From Spartobacteria bacterium (GTDB taxonomy: Bacteria > Verrucomicrobiota > Kiritimatiellia > RZYC01), in NCBI GenBank assembly GCA_009930475.1, contig RZYC01000005.1, positions 25,570-89,569 on the forward strand: a stretch of 64,000 nt of DNA, in the 5' to 3' direction. Of the stretch, positions 28,545 to 37,432 are shown in pieces. Below the pieces are notes generated by a model that ran no database searches, had not been told where the DNA came from, and saw only the letters and a list, made by a program, of their open reading frames with translations. Position numbers and translations under genes: made by a program. Position 1 is the stretch's first letter. The number at the start of each line of letters is the position of its first letter.

Positions 28545-29282
28545 GTGAAAGAGTCTGTAATAAGTGAAAACAAGGTCGCGACCATCTATGGAAGCCCCGG
28601 CATTCACCCCCGTTTTGTCTGGCTTGTTCGGTACTTCCTTCCGCTGATACCCATCCTTTTTGCCTGCGGATACTGCATTCGCGCACTGTTTCCGCTGCCG
28701 GCAATGAGTTCCAGCACGGCCGGCACAGTGCTGCTCATTATGTGCGGCGGGTTTTGGTTCCTGATGCGCAAGGCGAACAATGCCTACACCGGCTTTGTAA
28801 AAGGAGCCCGAGGCGAAGAACGCACCGCGCAAACCTTGCGGCTGCTCTCTCATGATTTCACCGTATTCCACGGAGTTAATGTAACCGGCGGAAAAAATGA
28901 CGTGGATCACCTCGTCATCGGTCCCACGGGCGTGCTGGTCATTGAAACCAAAAACTGGAGCGGCGAAATTAAGGTGGAACAGCAGGAGATTCTCTACAAC
29001 GGGATGAAGCCCAGCCGTCCGCCGCTGGATCAGGTAAAAAAGGCGGCACAACAAGTGGCGGCGATGCTCGGCACAGACGACGGCTTGGATGTCACACCTG
29101 TTTTGTGTTTCATATCTGGAGAACATGCGGTCAAAACCGCCGGCGTATCGGGAGTTATTATCACATCGCCGGAACATCTTCTTGATGTGGTGCGGCAGAA
29201 CAGTGTGGTGTCCGTGAATCCGGATCAGACCCTGAAACTCATTGAAAAAGTAAAGCAATGCATGGAGAAATATCATGACTAA
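28545..29282 (+). CDS. NERD-domain membrane protein
   Basis: This is a 245-residue protein with two hydrophobic segments at the N-terminus (PRFVWLVRYFLPLIPILFACG, read in part, and TVLLIMCGGFWFLM). A cytoplasmic NERD (nuclease-related) domain follows: GARGEERTAQTLRLL, DVDHLVIGPTGVLVIETKNW and a C-terminal helical part. The D/E/K residues of the last motif resemble the active site of PD-(D/E)XK nucleases, but activity is rarely shown for this family. The frame is open from a TTG at 28512 inside hydE. The GTG at 28545 has GGAGGA eight bases upstream and avoids the overlap, so I prefer it. Confidence 0.85.
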   Translation: MKESVISENKVATIYGSPGIHPRFVWLVRYFLPLIPILFACGYCIRALFPLPAMSSSTAGTVLLIMCGGFWFLMRKANNAYTGFVKGARGEERTAQTLRLLSHDFTVFHGVNVTGGKNDVDHLVIGPTGVLVIETKNWSGEIKVEQQEILYNGMKPSRPPLDQVKKAAQQVAAMLGTDDGLDVTPVLCFISGEHAVKTAGVSGVIITSPEHLLDVVRQNSVVSVNPDQTLKLIEKVKQCMEKYHD

Positions 29283-29820
29283 ATGTGCAATTATCCTGGA
29301 AGACGGCGTGGAAGAAATGGAAGCCGTCATAGTGATCGATCTGCTTCGAAGAAGCGGAATAGACGTTCTGATGGTGGGTGGCTCTGCAATGAAGGTAACG
29401 ACCGCGCACGATATAACAATGGAATGCGATCTCCTCTATGAGGAGGTCGACTGGGCAGCCGTCGATGGAGTCATCTTACCCGGAGGCGGAGGCGGCACGG
29501 ATCGCCTGCTGTCACATCCGGATGTGACAGGCCTGGTGCAGCGTTTTGCATCAGAGGGCAAACTTGTCGCCGCTGTCTGCGCCGCACCAATGGTTCTGTA
29601 TCAGGCAGGATTGCTCACCCGGCATCCGTTCACATGTTATCCCGGCGTGGAGCAAAACATGGATGGAGTAGCACGAAGTGAAAAACATGTTGTTAAAAAT
29701 GGAAATATAATCACGAGCCAGGGACCGGGAACAACAAGTGAATTTGCACTGTCTATCGTGGAATACTTTGCAGGTAAAGAGATTGCACAAAATATAGCAG
29801 AGCAGACTCTTTTTTCATAA
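29275..29820 (+). CDS. DJ-1/PfpI family protein (YajL-like)
   Basis: This 181-residue protein has the flavodoxin-like fold. It begins with CAIILEDGVEEMEA, which places the conserved acidic residue, has the glycine loop VILPGGGGGTDRL and the nucleophile elbow AAVCAAPMVLYQAGLL with the reactive cysteine. Family members act on glyoxal-type adducts or as chaperones; the exact activity is disputed. It overlaps the NERD gene by 8 bases, so hydE, NERD and DJ-1 are one transcription unit. Confidence 0.9.
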   Translation: MTKCAIILEDGVEEMEAVIVIDLLRRSGIDVLMVGGSAMKVTTAHDITMECDLLYEEVDWAAVDGVILPGGGGGTDRLLSHPDVTGLVQRFASEGKLVAAVCAAPMVLYQAGLLTRHPFTCYPGVEQNMDGVARSEKHVVKNGNIITSQGPGTTSEFALSIVEYFAGKEIAQNIAEQTLFS

Positions 29821-29935
29821 AATGCCTTAATTGGTAAATGCTTGAGAAAACGCTTGTTTTTAAGCCGAATATTCGCAAAATCATTACCTTGTTGATAGCA
29901 GTATCGTAAGAGTTTAGATTAAAAGGAGGTTCACT

Positions 29936-30211
29936 ATGGCTATGACTAAATCTGAAATTTTGGCATCTTTGGCTGAAACCACAGAATTGACCAAAAAAGA
30001 CGTATCGAAAGTGCTCGAAGCCCTGAATAACTTGGTGTACAGCGAAGCAGTCAATGAATTGACCGTTCCGGGTCTAGGTAAATTTGTTGTAACTGAACGC
30101 GCCGCTCGTAAGGGTCGTAATCCTTCCACGGGTGCTGAGATTGAAATCGCAGCGAAAAAACTGGTCAAATTTAAAGTGGCTAAAGCCTGCCAGGACGCCG
30201 TCTGCGGGTAA
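29936..30211 (+). CDS. HU/IHF-family nucleoid DNA-binding protein
   Basis: This 91-residue histone-like protein has the N-terminal helical dimer part (KSEILASLAETTELTKKDV), the beta-arm segment GLGKFVVTERAARKGRNPSTG and the IEIAAKKLVKFKVAKA strand. It bends and compacts DNA. A strong AAAAGGAGG lies ahead of the ATG (ATGGCTATG, with two candidate starts three codons apart or less). It is followed by its own terminator, so it is monocistronic. Confidence 0.95.
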   Translation: MAMTKSEILASLAETTELTKKDVSKVLEALNNLVYSEAVNELTVPGLGKFVVTERAARKGRNPSTGAEIEIAAKKLVKFKVAKACQDAVCG

Positions 30212-30234
30212 TATTCTGCGGGTGATACTTTTTC

Positions 30235-30262
30235 AAAGACAGGTTCGCCTGTCTTTTTTTAT
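30235..30262 (+). terminator. Rho-independent terminator after the HU gene
   Basis: AAAGACAGG (30235-30243) pairs with CCTGTCTTT (30248-30256) around a stable TTCG tetraloop and runs into a T-rich tract. It lies 24 bases after the HU stop. Confidence 0.92.
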
Positions 30263-30292
30263 GCCTTGATATCTTCATCCGCAGGGTACAGC

Positions 30293-30317
30293 AAAAGTTC
30301 CAATCATTGGAACTTTT
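30293..30317. repeat. 25-bp palindrome, copy 1 (TTCCAAT-type)
   Basis: AAAAGTTCCAAT and its exact reverse complement flank a single C. The copy lies between convergent genes, after the HU terminator. It is identical to copy 2, whose centre is 42 bp away. Confidence 0.9.
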
Positions 30318-30334
30318 CAACACACTGCCTCACA

Positions 30335-30359
30335 AAAAGTTCCAATCATTGGAACTTTT
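30335..30359. repeat. 25-bp palindrome, copy 2, overlapping a gene's stop codon
   Basis: This is identical to copy 1. Its right half encodes, on the minus strand, the last residues EKFQ and the TGA stop (30346-30348) of the 871-residue membrane protein. In either direction the hairpin ends in four T residues, so a bidirectional terminator role is possible; a protein-binding site is the alternative. Confidence 0.9.
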
Positions 30360-32961
30360 CAAAAACAGGGATATCAAGCAGGTAAACGGCACCAAATCCG
30401 GCGATGAATGCGTCGGCATCCTCTGTTTGTGGAACGCCCCACCCTAGAAGCGACGTGGCGTTGGCTGAGGCGATGACAGGCCAGATAGTCCATTGCATTT
30501 CATTGGAACGCAACGTCTGGGGCTGGGGTATATCATCTATAATGGCTTCCATTATGGGCTGATCGCCCCATTGAGGATGCGGTTCCATGCAGGTGAGCAG
30601 TATCTGCGGCCTATTCTGACTCGGCAGCACAAGGCGACTGCGACGCTGGGCCCAGCGTGTCGTAAAGCCGGGCGCATCGAACAGTGATCGAACACATCCT
30701 TTTTTGGGCCGCCACGGCTTGATTTCTCCGTGTTCGAACAAACGGGCACCCATGGCCAACGCGACGGATCCGTCAGCTGTCAGAGCTAGGGGCTGTATAC
30801 CTTCTGATTCTGCCTGTACCGATGAAATGGCGACATACCATCCATCGTTTAACGGGTATACTTCATCAACTGGCCGGCCGTTTATCTTCAGGCTTTTCAG
30901 GGCATTCCCTTGATCTGCGGCATGTTGAAAGAGAACCATAATATCCGCAGCGGGGTTCGTCGTGGCCATGGCACCGAATCGAACGGCGTCGGACGTGAGC
31001 TGATACCCGGTAAACGTCAAATGATGGGGATGCTGGGCATATTCATACCCGCGAACCCCCATGTTCCCTGAATCAAAGAGGATTTTCACGGGGGCGTCCT
31101 GCGGGATATGAGACGATGAATCCGATTTGAGATGCATTTCATAGACATAGACATCGATCTGCCAGGGTTTGCGCACCGTGGGCGTTGTGCGAGGCGCCTT
31201 TTCCAGATATTTCACCCTGCGTGTCACCTTTTTTACCTTGGTAAAATCAAAATAAGGACTGATCGGCACGTTTGAAAATGGAGTGACAAAAAAGGCGGGG
31301 CGCTGGGGATTTTTTTCCATCAGTTCCGACCAGGTTTTTTCGGCCTGGCCATAGTCGTCATGCTGTTCATTATCCAGTGGAAGCGCATCAATCCCCCACA
31401 GCATCTCCAGCGGGGCGATGAATCGGGAGTATTCGCCCAGCACCATGCCGTTGGACGGGATGAGCTGCGCGACGTCATCGAATAAGGAAACCAGTCCTTT
31501 ATACTCTTTGGTTTCGATGAGTTTGGTGCGTCCATGAATCATGAGATAAGCAATGACTGCCAAAGCGACCGGCAGGTAGATTTTTCCCCGGATACGACGC
31601 CATGTGGCAGCTGTAACCACGGCCGTCAAACATACAACGGCAAACGGAAGAAGCATCACTGTCTGGTACCGCGTTTCAAAGAAATCCGTCATGTTGCCCA
31701 CCAGACAAACGGCGGGAAAGGTGCAGAGGAGGAAAAACAAGCGACGAAATCGTCCTGTTGGCCGGACACAAAGCAATACCAATCCCAAACAGGACAACAG
31801 CGCCGCCCCTCGCGACATGACGCGAATAAAGCACACGAGATCAGTGCGATATAAATAAGCAAACAAACCGGTCGGTCGCACTAAATCAACTGTTTTTGAT
31901 GCGTGAACATAGATGAGCACCAGCCATGTCAAACAAATCAATGCCATGGCGACACCAATCCAGCGGCCCTGTCGTTCGATCCGCATCCGACAGGAAGCGA
32001 TACGTCCGCTTAAAAGTGCGATGACCCCGGTGACGGTCAAAAACAAAAGCGGGGCCCAGAGAAAAAGAGACTGAAACGGTGCCAGAAAGCGACGCAGTCC
32101 ATAGGTATCACACACCGTAAACACCTGCACCGCGAACAATGCAAAAAGCAGCATGACCACGGGATGATAAAGCAGTAATCGCTTCCCGGGGATCATCATG
32201 ATCGTGACAAGCATCATGATCGCCGTTGCCAGAGCAGTTATCCATGCGGTGATGTGGAAAAACGGAGCCAGACCCATGCACAGAGCCGCAAGAACAACAT
32301 CCACGGCCCGCCCCTTTTCGCCAAGACTCCGCACCGCAAGAAGCAGACCCGCAATCAACAAAAACGAAGCGGCAAATTCCGGACGGGTAAAGCGGGCATG
32401 CCACACTATCAATGGGGTGATCGTATAGATAAACCCACATACAAGACCCGCAAATGGATGGGGAAACAGTTGCCGTCCAAGGCAATACATCAAAAGCGTC
32501 AACCCGAGCACCATCAATGGCCCTACATACAGCACACCTGACGCCCCGCCCCAGCGGACAAAAGGACTGCATACTACGCTGAATGCCGGTTGGAACCAGG
32601 GCTGTACGATCGCTAAGTCATCTGGATCCAAACACATGCATTGGTATTTCGACGGATAATGCTTCATGGTGAAAAAAGGAGACCGCTCCGATGGCGGCAC
32701 CTGACTCAACAGCGGATCGGTGTAACGAAAGGACTGATATTTGGCAAAGGAACCCGCCATATTGATATAGGCACCGGTATCCTGCCCTCCCCATATTTCC
32801 TGATGGGGACGAAAGAAAAGCGCAGCTGAAACGAAAATAAGCACCACCAGGCCCAGTTTCTCCCCATAAAACAATGGACGCTCCTTCAGACTCCGGCCAA
32901 ACAAATACGCCAGAACAATCCCCATAAACAGCCATAAAACAATTCCTGCACCAACGAACAT
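30346..32961 (-). CDS. large polytopic membrane protein, putative GT-C-type glycosyltransferase
   Basis: This is an 871-residue protein with about 12 transmembrane helices in residues 1-480 and a large soluble C-terminal part. Near the start, WGGQDTGAYINMAGSFAKYQ carries an acidic residue after the first helix, in the position of the catalytic Asp of GT-C (PMT/ArnT-like) enzymes. Further on are YTITPLIVWHARFTRPEFAASF (read in part) and similar helix turns. Such enzymes move a sugar from a polyprenyl-phosphate carrier to a glycan, lipid or protein on the outer face of the inner membrane. The exact family is not certain. The start has GAGG about nine bases upstream. It lies 50 bases downstream of the GT39-like gene. 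Confidence 0.7.
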   Translation of the reverse strand: MFVGAGIVLWLFMGIVLAYLFGRSLKERPLFYGEKLGLVVLIFVSAALFFRPHQEIWGGQDTGAYINMAGSFAKYQSFRYTDPLLSQVPPSERSPFFTMKHYPSKYQCMCLDPDDLAIVQPWFQPAFSVVCSPFVRWGGASGVLYVGPLMVLGLTLLMYCLGRQLFPHPFAGLVCGFIYTITPLIVWHARFTRPEFAASFLLIAGLLLAVRSLGEKGRAVDVVLAALCMGLAPFFHITAWITALATAIMMLVTIMMIPGKRLLLYHPVVMLLFALFAVQVFTVCDTYGLRRFLAPFQSLFLWAPLLFLTVTGVIALLSGRIASCRMRIERQGRWIGVAMALICLTWLVLIYVHASKTVDLVRPTGLFAYLYRTDLVCFIRVMSRGAALLSCLGLVLLCVRPTGRFRRLFFLLCTFPAVCLVGNMTDFFETRYQTVMLLPFAVVCLTAVVTAATWRRIRGKIYLPVALAVIAYLMIHGRTKLIETKEYKGLVSLFDDVAQLIPSNGMVLGEYSRFIAPLEMLWGIDALPLDNEQHDDYGQAEKTWSELMEKNPQRPAFFVTPFSNVPISPYFDFTKVKKVTRRVKYLEKAPRTTPTVRKPWQIDVYVYEMHLKSDSSSHIPQDAPVKILFDSGNMGVRGYEYAQHPHHLTFTGYQLTSDAVRFGAMATTNPAADIMVLFQHAADQGNALKSLKINGRPVDEVYPLNDGWYVAISSVQAESEGIQPLALTADGSVALAMGARLFEHGEIKPWRPKKGCVRSLFDAPGFTTRWAQRRSRLVLPSQNRPQILLTCMEPHPQWGDQPIMEAIIDDIPQPQTLRSNEMQWTIWPVIASANATSLLGWGVPQTEDADAFIAGFGAVYLLDIPVFEKFQ

Positions 32962-32976
32962 AAATAAAGACCTCAG

Positions 32977-33022
32977 CGTTTGCGTAAGTTAATAATAAAC
33001 GTTTGCGTAAGTTAATAATAAA
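32977..33022. repeat. perfect tandem duplication of a 23-bp unit
   Basis: The unit at 32977-32999 is repeated exactly at 33000-33022 with no spacer. The right-hand copy includes the last codons and TAA stop of the minus-strand GT39-like gene; the left copy lies in the spacer before the 871-residue protein gene. Perfect identity suggests a recent slippage event. Confidence 0.95.
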
Positions 33023-34568
33023 GGAGCTCATTGATTTTTATCACCTGATTATCCGACAGGATCGCGGGCGGCAGTGGTGGATGGTCAAACGCCGCACACG
33101 TTATCCCCTTTTGCTTCAGTTCCATCATTTGTTCCACCGACGGGACAAAAGAATAGGCTGTGAAATCCGTGTAAAACATCGCATCAATATGGTTATAACC
33201 GCCACAATTAAAAAGGACCGTATCAGAGGGAAGGGAATCTTTCAAAAGGGCATACACCTCAAGATTGTGTTCCTTATTTATACGATAGCTGTTTTCTGAA
33301 TTACCATCGGCATGATATCTGGCAAAATGACGCAAATGAACAGACTTCCATCCAACCAGACTCATCATCAATAGAATCAGCACCATCGCAGTGGATGGAG
33401 AGCACCTCTTTTTAATCAATTGCAATCCTGAGGTCAGAAGATAACCAAGAGCAAGATACATCAGACTACAAACAATATAACAGAAACCGGACATTTTGGT
33501 TTTAACGAAAAAAGAAAAGAACACATACACAACCCCGATGCAGAAACCACCTGCCACAGCTAGGCCCCGATTACGAAGTTTAATTAAAAACAATATCAGT
33601 GCCGGAATAATGAGATAATAAGCCACTCGGCCATACTGCTCTTTGAACATATCAAAATGGAACCAGATGGTTCCCGTGTGACCATCCAGCGCGTGCTGCA
33701 CATGCATTGTATAATACTCACGAACAAAAGCGTATTCCGCCGGATAGGTTTTCATCGCATAAATTTGCCACGGCAGAAAAACGAACAGTCCAAAAAAGAA
33801 AGATAGCACGATCTTCAGATAGGCCGACGGTTTAGTTCGTTCTTGCGCATCACAGAGCACGGCGATACCCCACCCTCCAAAAATCAAAAATCCTGTCAGC
33901 CATTTTGTCAGAGCCGCAGCACCGGCAGTCACACCCAGGGGAATCAGCCATACCCACTTCTTAGATGTCCAGTATTCGAAAAAACACCAGATAGAAAGAG
34001 TAACAAAGAAAACAAAGGCAATATCATTGTGATCCAGATTGATGAAACCCGTGAGCAAAAGAAGTGAATACAATGATACCGAATACAAAAAGGCCGCCGC
34101 ATAGGCCACAGCTCGATTCGCACAGATCAGCCCCATGCGATAGATGATCGGTATCAGCAGACTGCTCATCAGCAGACTAGGTATGCGTAATGCCATCTCA
34201 TTTATCCCAAAAACCTTATATGACAGGGCAATAATCCAAAGAAACAAAGGCGGGTTGTGAAGCCAAACATGGTTGGACGTCCAATCGGTATAATCAAAGG
34301 CCAGCACCGGATTCTTAATCAACATAGGAACGAAGGGATGCTCCAACATGTTTTTGGCCACCAATGCATGAAATCGTTCATCCCATTCATTAATAAACGG
34401 ATCAAATGAAATGACAGCCACTCGCAAAAGGAGTCCTCCCAGAGTCAAAAACAGCAATGCGAGTCCATCGCGCTGTCTCATGTAGCTCCAGCCGCTCATT
34501 AATATCATTAGAGCGGCAAAAACAAATTCAACCTGTTGACCAACTGTAAAATTTTGAAATATCGACAT
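33012..34568 (-). CDS. GT39/ArnT-like membrane glycosyltransferase
   Basis: This 518-residue polytopic protein of the PMT_2/ArnT type has about 10-12 helices. The first extracytoplasmic loop has NEWDERFHALVAKNML, with the Asp-Glu pair characteristic of this family's active site. It is followed by WLHNPPLFLWIIALSYKVFGINEMALRIPSLL (read in part), the classic PPL segment before the second helix block. It should transfer a lipid-linked sugar in the periplasm. The donor may be a polyprenyl-phosphate pentose or hexose. It is transcribed away from the 793-residue membrane protein gene. Confidence 0.85.
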   Translation of the reverse strand: MSIFQNFTVGQQVEFVFAALMILMSGWSYMRQRDGLALLFLTLGGLLLRVAVISFDPFINEWDERFHALVAKNMLEHPFVPMLIKNPVLAFDYTDWTSNHVWLHNPPLFLWIIALSYKVFGINEMALRIPSLLMSSLLIPIIYRMGLICANRAVAYAAAFLYSVSLYSLLLLTGFINLDHNDIAFVFFVTLSIWCFFEYWTSKKWVWLIPLGVTAGAAALTKWLTGFLIFGGWGIAVLCDAQERTKPSAYLKIVLSFFFGLFVFLPWQIYAMKTYPAEYAFVREYYTMHVQHALDGHTGTIWFHFDMFKEQYGRVAYYLIIPALILFLIKLRNRGLAVAGGFCIGVVYVFFSFFVKTKMSGFCYIVCSLMYLALGYLLTSGLQLIKKRCSPSTAMVLILLMMSLVGWKSVHLRHFARYHADGNSENSYRINKEHNLEVYALLKDSLPSDTVLFNCGGYNHIDAMFYTDFTAYSFVPSVEQMMELKQKGITCAAFDHPPLPPAILSDNQVIKINELLYY

Positions 34569-34586
34569 TCAGAATCATATCCTTAT

Positions 34587-34685
34587 ATGAGCTTAGCAAA
34601 CGACTATAACCAATTATATCGCAATGATCCGCAGCTACTTATGGCTCAATTTGTAAAAATCAAAGCGACGGAACCGGACGTATGA
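34587..34685 (+). other. possible short ORF (32 codons) in divergent intergenic region
   Basis: An ATG frame (MSLANDYNQLYRNDP...) ends in TGA at 34683-34685, overlapping the ATG of another short frame. No clear ribosome site precedes it. It may be the remnant of a lost gene or chance. The 273-base gap between the divergent membrane-protein genes otherwise holds only AT-rich promoter-like sequence. Confidence 0.2.
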
Positions 34686-34825
34686 ATAAACATGGAGGGA
34701 TTTGTAAAGAGATGCAAAAGGAAAATCAAGGTATGTATCTCCGATTTAGACGTTGTAATTTAAAATCAGTTTACCTAACCTGCATGCCTGTTTCTATTAT
34801 GTTTTCTATTAGCACAACCCGATAA
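34682..34825 (+). other. possible short ORF (47 codons) before the 793-aa membrane protein gene
   Basis: ATG at 34682 overlaps the previous short frame's stop as ATGA and runs to TAA at 34823-34825, 16 bases before the next gene. The product would be basic and carry a few cysteines. Coding status is unproven; it could be a leader peptide. Confidence 0.2.
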
Positions 34826-34841
34826 CACACGTAAGCATTGT

Positions 34842-37223
34842 ATGAAAAAGGCGTTTTCTTCTATAATCCAGGCACTTCAATTATGGCCCGCATGCATGTT
34901 TAATGCGGTTGGATTCAGCCTTTTTTATATATTTTATGCCCATCCCCAGCCATTAAACAGCTTTCGCATTCTTCAGTCGTCGAAATGGCGGCTCATATCG
35001 CAGCTGAAGAGTTTCGTTTTTATCGAATGCATACAAGTCGTTGCCTGTGTGCTTTTGATGCAGTTTATTGTACATGCGCTGTGTTTCTTTTTTCGTCGCA
35101 GCGACTCGCCTCCCCGCGTCTTTTCCGCGTTTACCATCGGGCGACTGGGCTTTATCGTACTCTTGTTTCCCTGGCTCCCTGCGGGCATCGATGAAACCAT
35201 GGCGATTCGCTCACTAGCCTTCTGTCTCGGATTTGGTTTTGTTACCCTTCTCATCGGTGAGATGGCCGACCATCCAGCCCTGCGACGCCGGCAAAATATC
35301 AACAACATGCCGGCATTTATCACGAAGCATCTGTCCTTATGTATCATCGCGTTGTCACTGCTCATCAACCTGATTCCATTTTTCAAACTCAATACGACAA
35401 TTGATGGATTCCGCGATTACCTGCTTACCGGAGATCAACCTTTCTATCTGCATATTTCTGAAAGTATTGTAAAAGATGGTGACATTGATTTATCAAACAA
35501 TCTGCTCCCCGTCGGCGTCTATCACGAAGTGCTGAATCCGCCTCCCCATACGGTTGATCGCCATAATCCATCCATGGATCATGCGAGCGCACAATATAAG
35601 AAGCTGCTGGAACGCAATGGTTCAGGGGTCTATTCAACACACCGCTGCGGCACCTCGCTTTTTGTAGCTCCATTTTATGCACTGGGATCGCTGGTGGAAG
35701 GCGGTCAGCGACCTGCTGTCATGCTTATTCTATTCTTCATCGTTGCACTGGGATACCGTGAAATCGCACTGCTGGGCATATCACTGGGTGTCCCTGCCAC
35801 GGCCTGCTTTGTTTTCACTGGACTCGCCATGTTAACCGTTCCGGCGGTGACCAATTCCAGTGCCATTTATCCAGAAACGCTCATGTTTTTCATTGTACCT
35901 CGCTGTGTTCGACTGCTGATGGAACAGCGTGACACATGGAAATCCCAGTTGGAGATGGGACTCTGGTGTGCCTTTTCGCCTTGGCTTCAGGATAAATACA
36001 TGATGTGGCTGGCACCCCTTTTTATCTGTCACATGTGGCTGTCACTGCGAAAGAAATCACCCCGCGTTCTCATCGCATGCCTACCCATTGCGCTGTCAGG
36101 ATGTCTGATTATTATCCGCAACCTGTTCCTATATGATCAAATGCTGCCACGCAGCGGACCGCTGGGAACCTTTTTATCTCCTGTGGAGGCGTTGCAGTCC
36201 GGCCTGTCAGGACTTTGGTTTGACTGGGGGTACGGACTGATTTCACTGGTGCCGGTCACCATCCTGTGGCTCGCAGGAGTGATCATCATGTTCCGGCGGG
36301 CCGTCTCTCGACAGGACAAATGGATTGCTGCCGCCATATTTTTATCCTTCTTGAGCGCCTACCTGGTCATAGGTTCCTGGTATTGCTGGCACGGCGGATT
36401 CGCCCCTCCCAACCGATTTAGTTTCTCTTTTTACCCGCTGATCCTGCTGTGGAGCATTGTCGCCTCGCATGCTTATTGGAAAAAGGGATGCCACTGGGTG
36501 GGTACCCTTTGGCTGCTTACCGTCTTGTACGGACTGTTCTCGCTGCTCTATCCAGAATATTGGTATTCGCGCAACCACCCGGCTTATGAAGTAGCAAAGA
36601 CCCTGTTCTCTGATGTATTTATCACCCGCTACCCTCCGCTGGAAAACGACAGCTTTGCACAGAACATCATTGTTTCTTTCTGGGGGCTGGGAGTCTTTCT
36701 ATTCTTGGCACTGATTCCCTATTTGTCCCGATTCCTGCGCAAAACAGGCTATGCACTATTGTTTCTGAGTATTTTATGCCTGAATGACCACCCCTGTCCC
36801 ATACAGAAAAGCTATGCGGAAACCGATATTATTACGGATATCGGGGTTATCCATGATGCGGCTATTTGCTGCGATGATGGGTCATGTGTCTTTGAGTGTG
36901 ACTTTATCCCATTTTGCCTTGAAAAGGATTTATATCAATACGCCGTATCCATTCATCTGCAGGATAAAAACAGGCAACCCGCAGGTCAGGCCGACTTTGA
37001 CCTCGGCCTGGCCTTTCAGTCCTGGCTGAAGAATCGCGAGGAAAATCGCAGGATATTCGACCAACAAGGCCGCTTTCATATCACCCGGATCCTGCCTGAT
37101 ACCCAGGCGGAATCGCTGGAGGCGGGACTATACTATCCACTAAGTAAGTGCTCGTTTCAACGGTTCTTCCGATCCTCTGTGACTGTTTTTCCCATCATGG
37201 CGACCGATGCCGACAACAAGTAA
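34842..37223 (+). CDS. large polytopic membrane protein of unknown family (possible GT-C)
   Basis: This 793-residue protein has about 12-14 hydrophobic helices up to residue 660 and a ~130-residue soluble tail that begins near a Cys-containing segment (DAAICCDDGSCVFECDF). The loop FRDYLLTGDQPFYLHISESIVKDGDI lies after a helix block and holds acidic residues, as in GT-C enzymes (read in part). The fold is consistent with a periplasmic sugar transferase or flippase-like protein, but I cannot name a family. It is the first gene on the plus strand after a divergent region and is not followed by a clear terminator. Confidence 0.6.
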   Translation: MKKAFSSIIQALQLWPACMFNAVGFSLFYIFYAHPQPLNSFRILQSSKWRLISQLKSFVFIECIQVVACVLLMQFIVHALCFFFRRSDSPPRVFSAFTIGRLGFIVLLFPWLPAGIDETMAIRSLAFCLGFGFVTLLIGEMADHPALRRRQNINNMPAFITKHLSLCIIALSLLINLIPFFKLNTTIDGFRDYLLTGDQPFYLHISESIVKDGDIDLSNNLLPVGVYHEVLNPPPHTVDRHNPSMDHASAQYKKLLERNGSGVYSTHRCGTSLFVAPFYALGSLVEGGQRPAVMLILFFIVALGYREIALLGISLGVPATACFVFTGLAMLTVPAVTNSSAIYPETLMFFIVPRCVRLLMEQRDTWKSQLEMGLWCAFSPWLQDKYMMWLAPLFICHMWLSLRKKSPRVLIACLPIALSGCLIIIRNLFLYDQMLPRSGPLGTFLSPVEALQSGLSGLWFDWGYGLISLVPVTILWLAGVIIMFRRAVSRQDKWIAAAIFLSFLSAYLVIGSWYCWHGGFAPPNRFSFSFYPLILLWSIVASHAYWKKGCHWVGTLWLLTVLYGLFSLLYPEYWYSRNHPAYEVAKTLFSDVFITRYPPLENDSFAQNIIVSFWGLGVFLFLALIPYLSRFLRKTGYALLFLSILCLNDHPCPIQKSYAETDIITDIGVIHDAAICCDDGSCVFECDFIPFCLEKDLYQYAVSIHLQDKNRQPAGQADFDLGLAFQSWLKNREENRRIFDQQGRFHITRILPDTQAESLEAGLYYPLSKCSFQRFFRSSVTVFPIMATDADNK

Positions 37224-37348
37224 CCCCCATTCGTCATTGAGTTGAATAATCGTTATTATTGGCTTTATATCATTATTTTTATTAATTTTCGGTGTTCCCT
37301 CGGAATAATAACAATCAAAATGCTACTTTTTCATCATTAAGCCTTGAA

Positions 37349-37377
37349 TTGCCTAGGGTATTAGACTTAGGTTATCT
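37349..37377 (+). promoter_or_regulatory. candidate -35/-10 promoter of the hydrogenase operon
   Basis: TTGCCT (37349-37354) and TTATCT (37372-37377) are 17 bases apart and stand about 55 bases before the hndA start. Just downstream, TTGTT and AACAA (37402-37416) form an inverted repeat reminiscent of, but not matching, a Rex site. Both are weak, reading-only calls. Confidence 0.3.
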
Positions 37378-37432
37378 CGATTCCGAATTACAGGAATGTG
37401 ATTGTTAAACCAACAACCGGCAGAGGACAGAA

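Noticed and set aside
28467..29330. Long minus-strand frame (287 codons) opposite the NERD gene
   Set aside because: It lies wholly antisense to a gene with clear domain motifs, has no ribosome site and its translation has no protein-like pattern.
29892..29920. Promoter TTGATA-17-TAGATT before the HU gene
   Set aside because: The spacing is good, but its start site would fall within the Shine-Dalgarno, leaving no usable leader.
37402..37416. Rex operator upstream of the hydrogenase operon
   Set aside because: The repeat TTGTT...AACAA is only 15 bases and lacks the full TTGTTAA-N4-TTAACAA-type symmetry, so it is mentioned only with the promoter entry.
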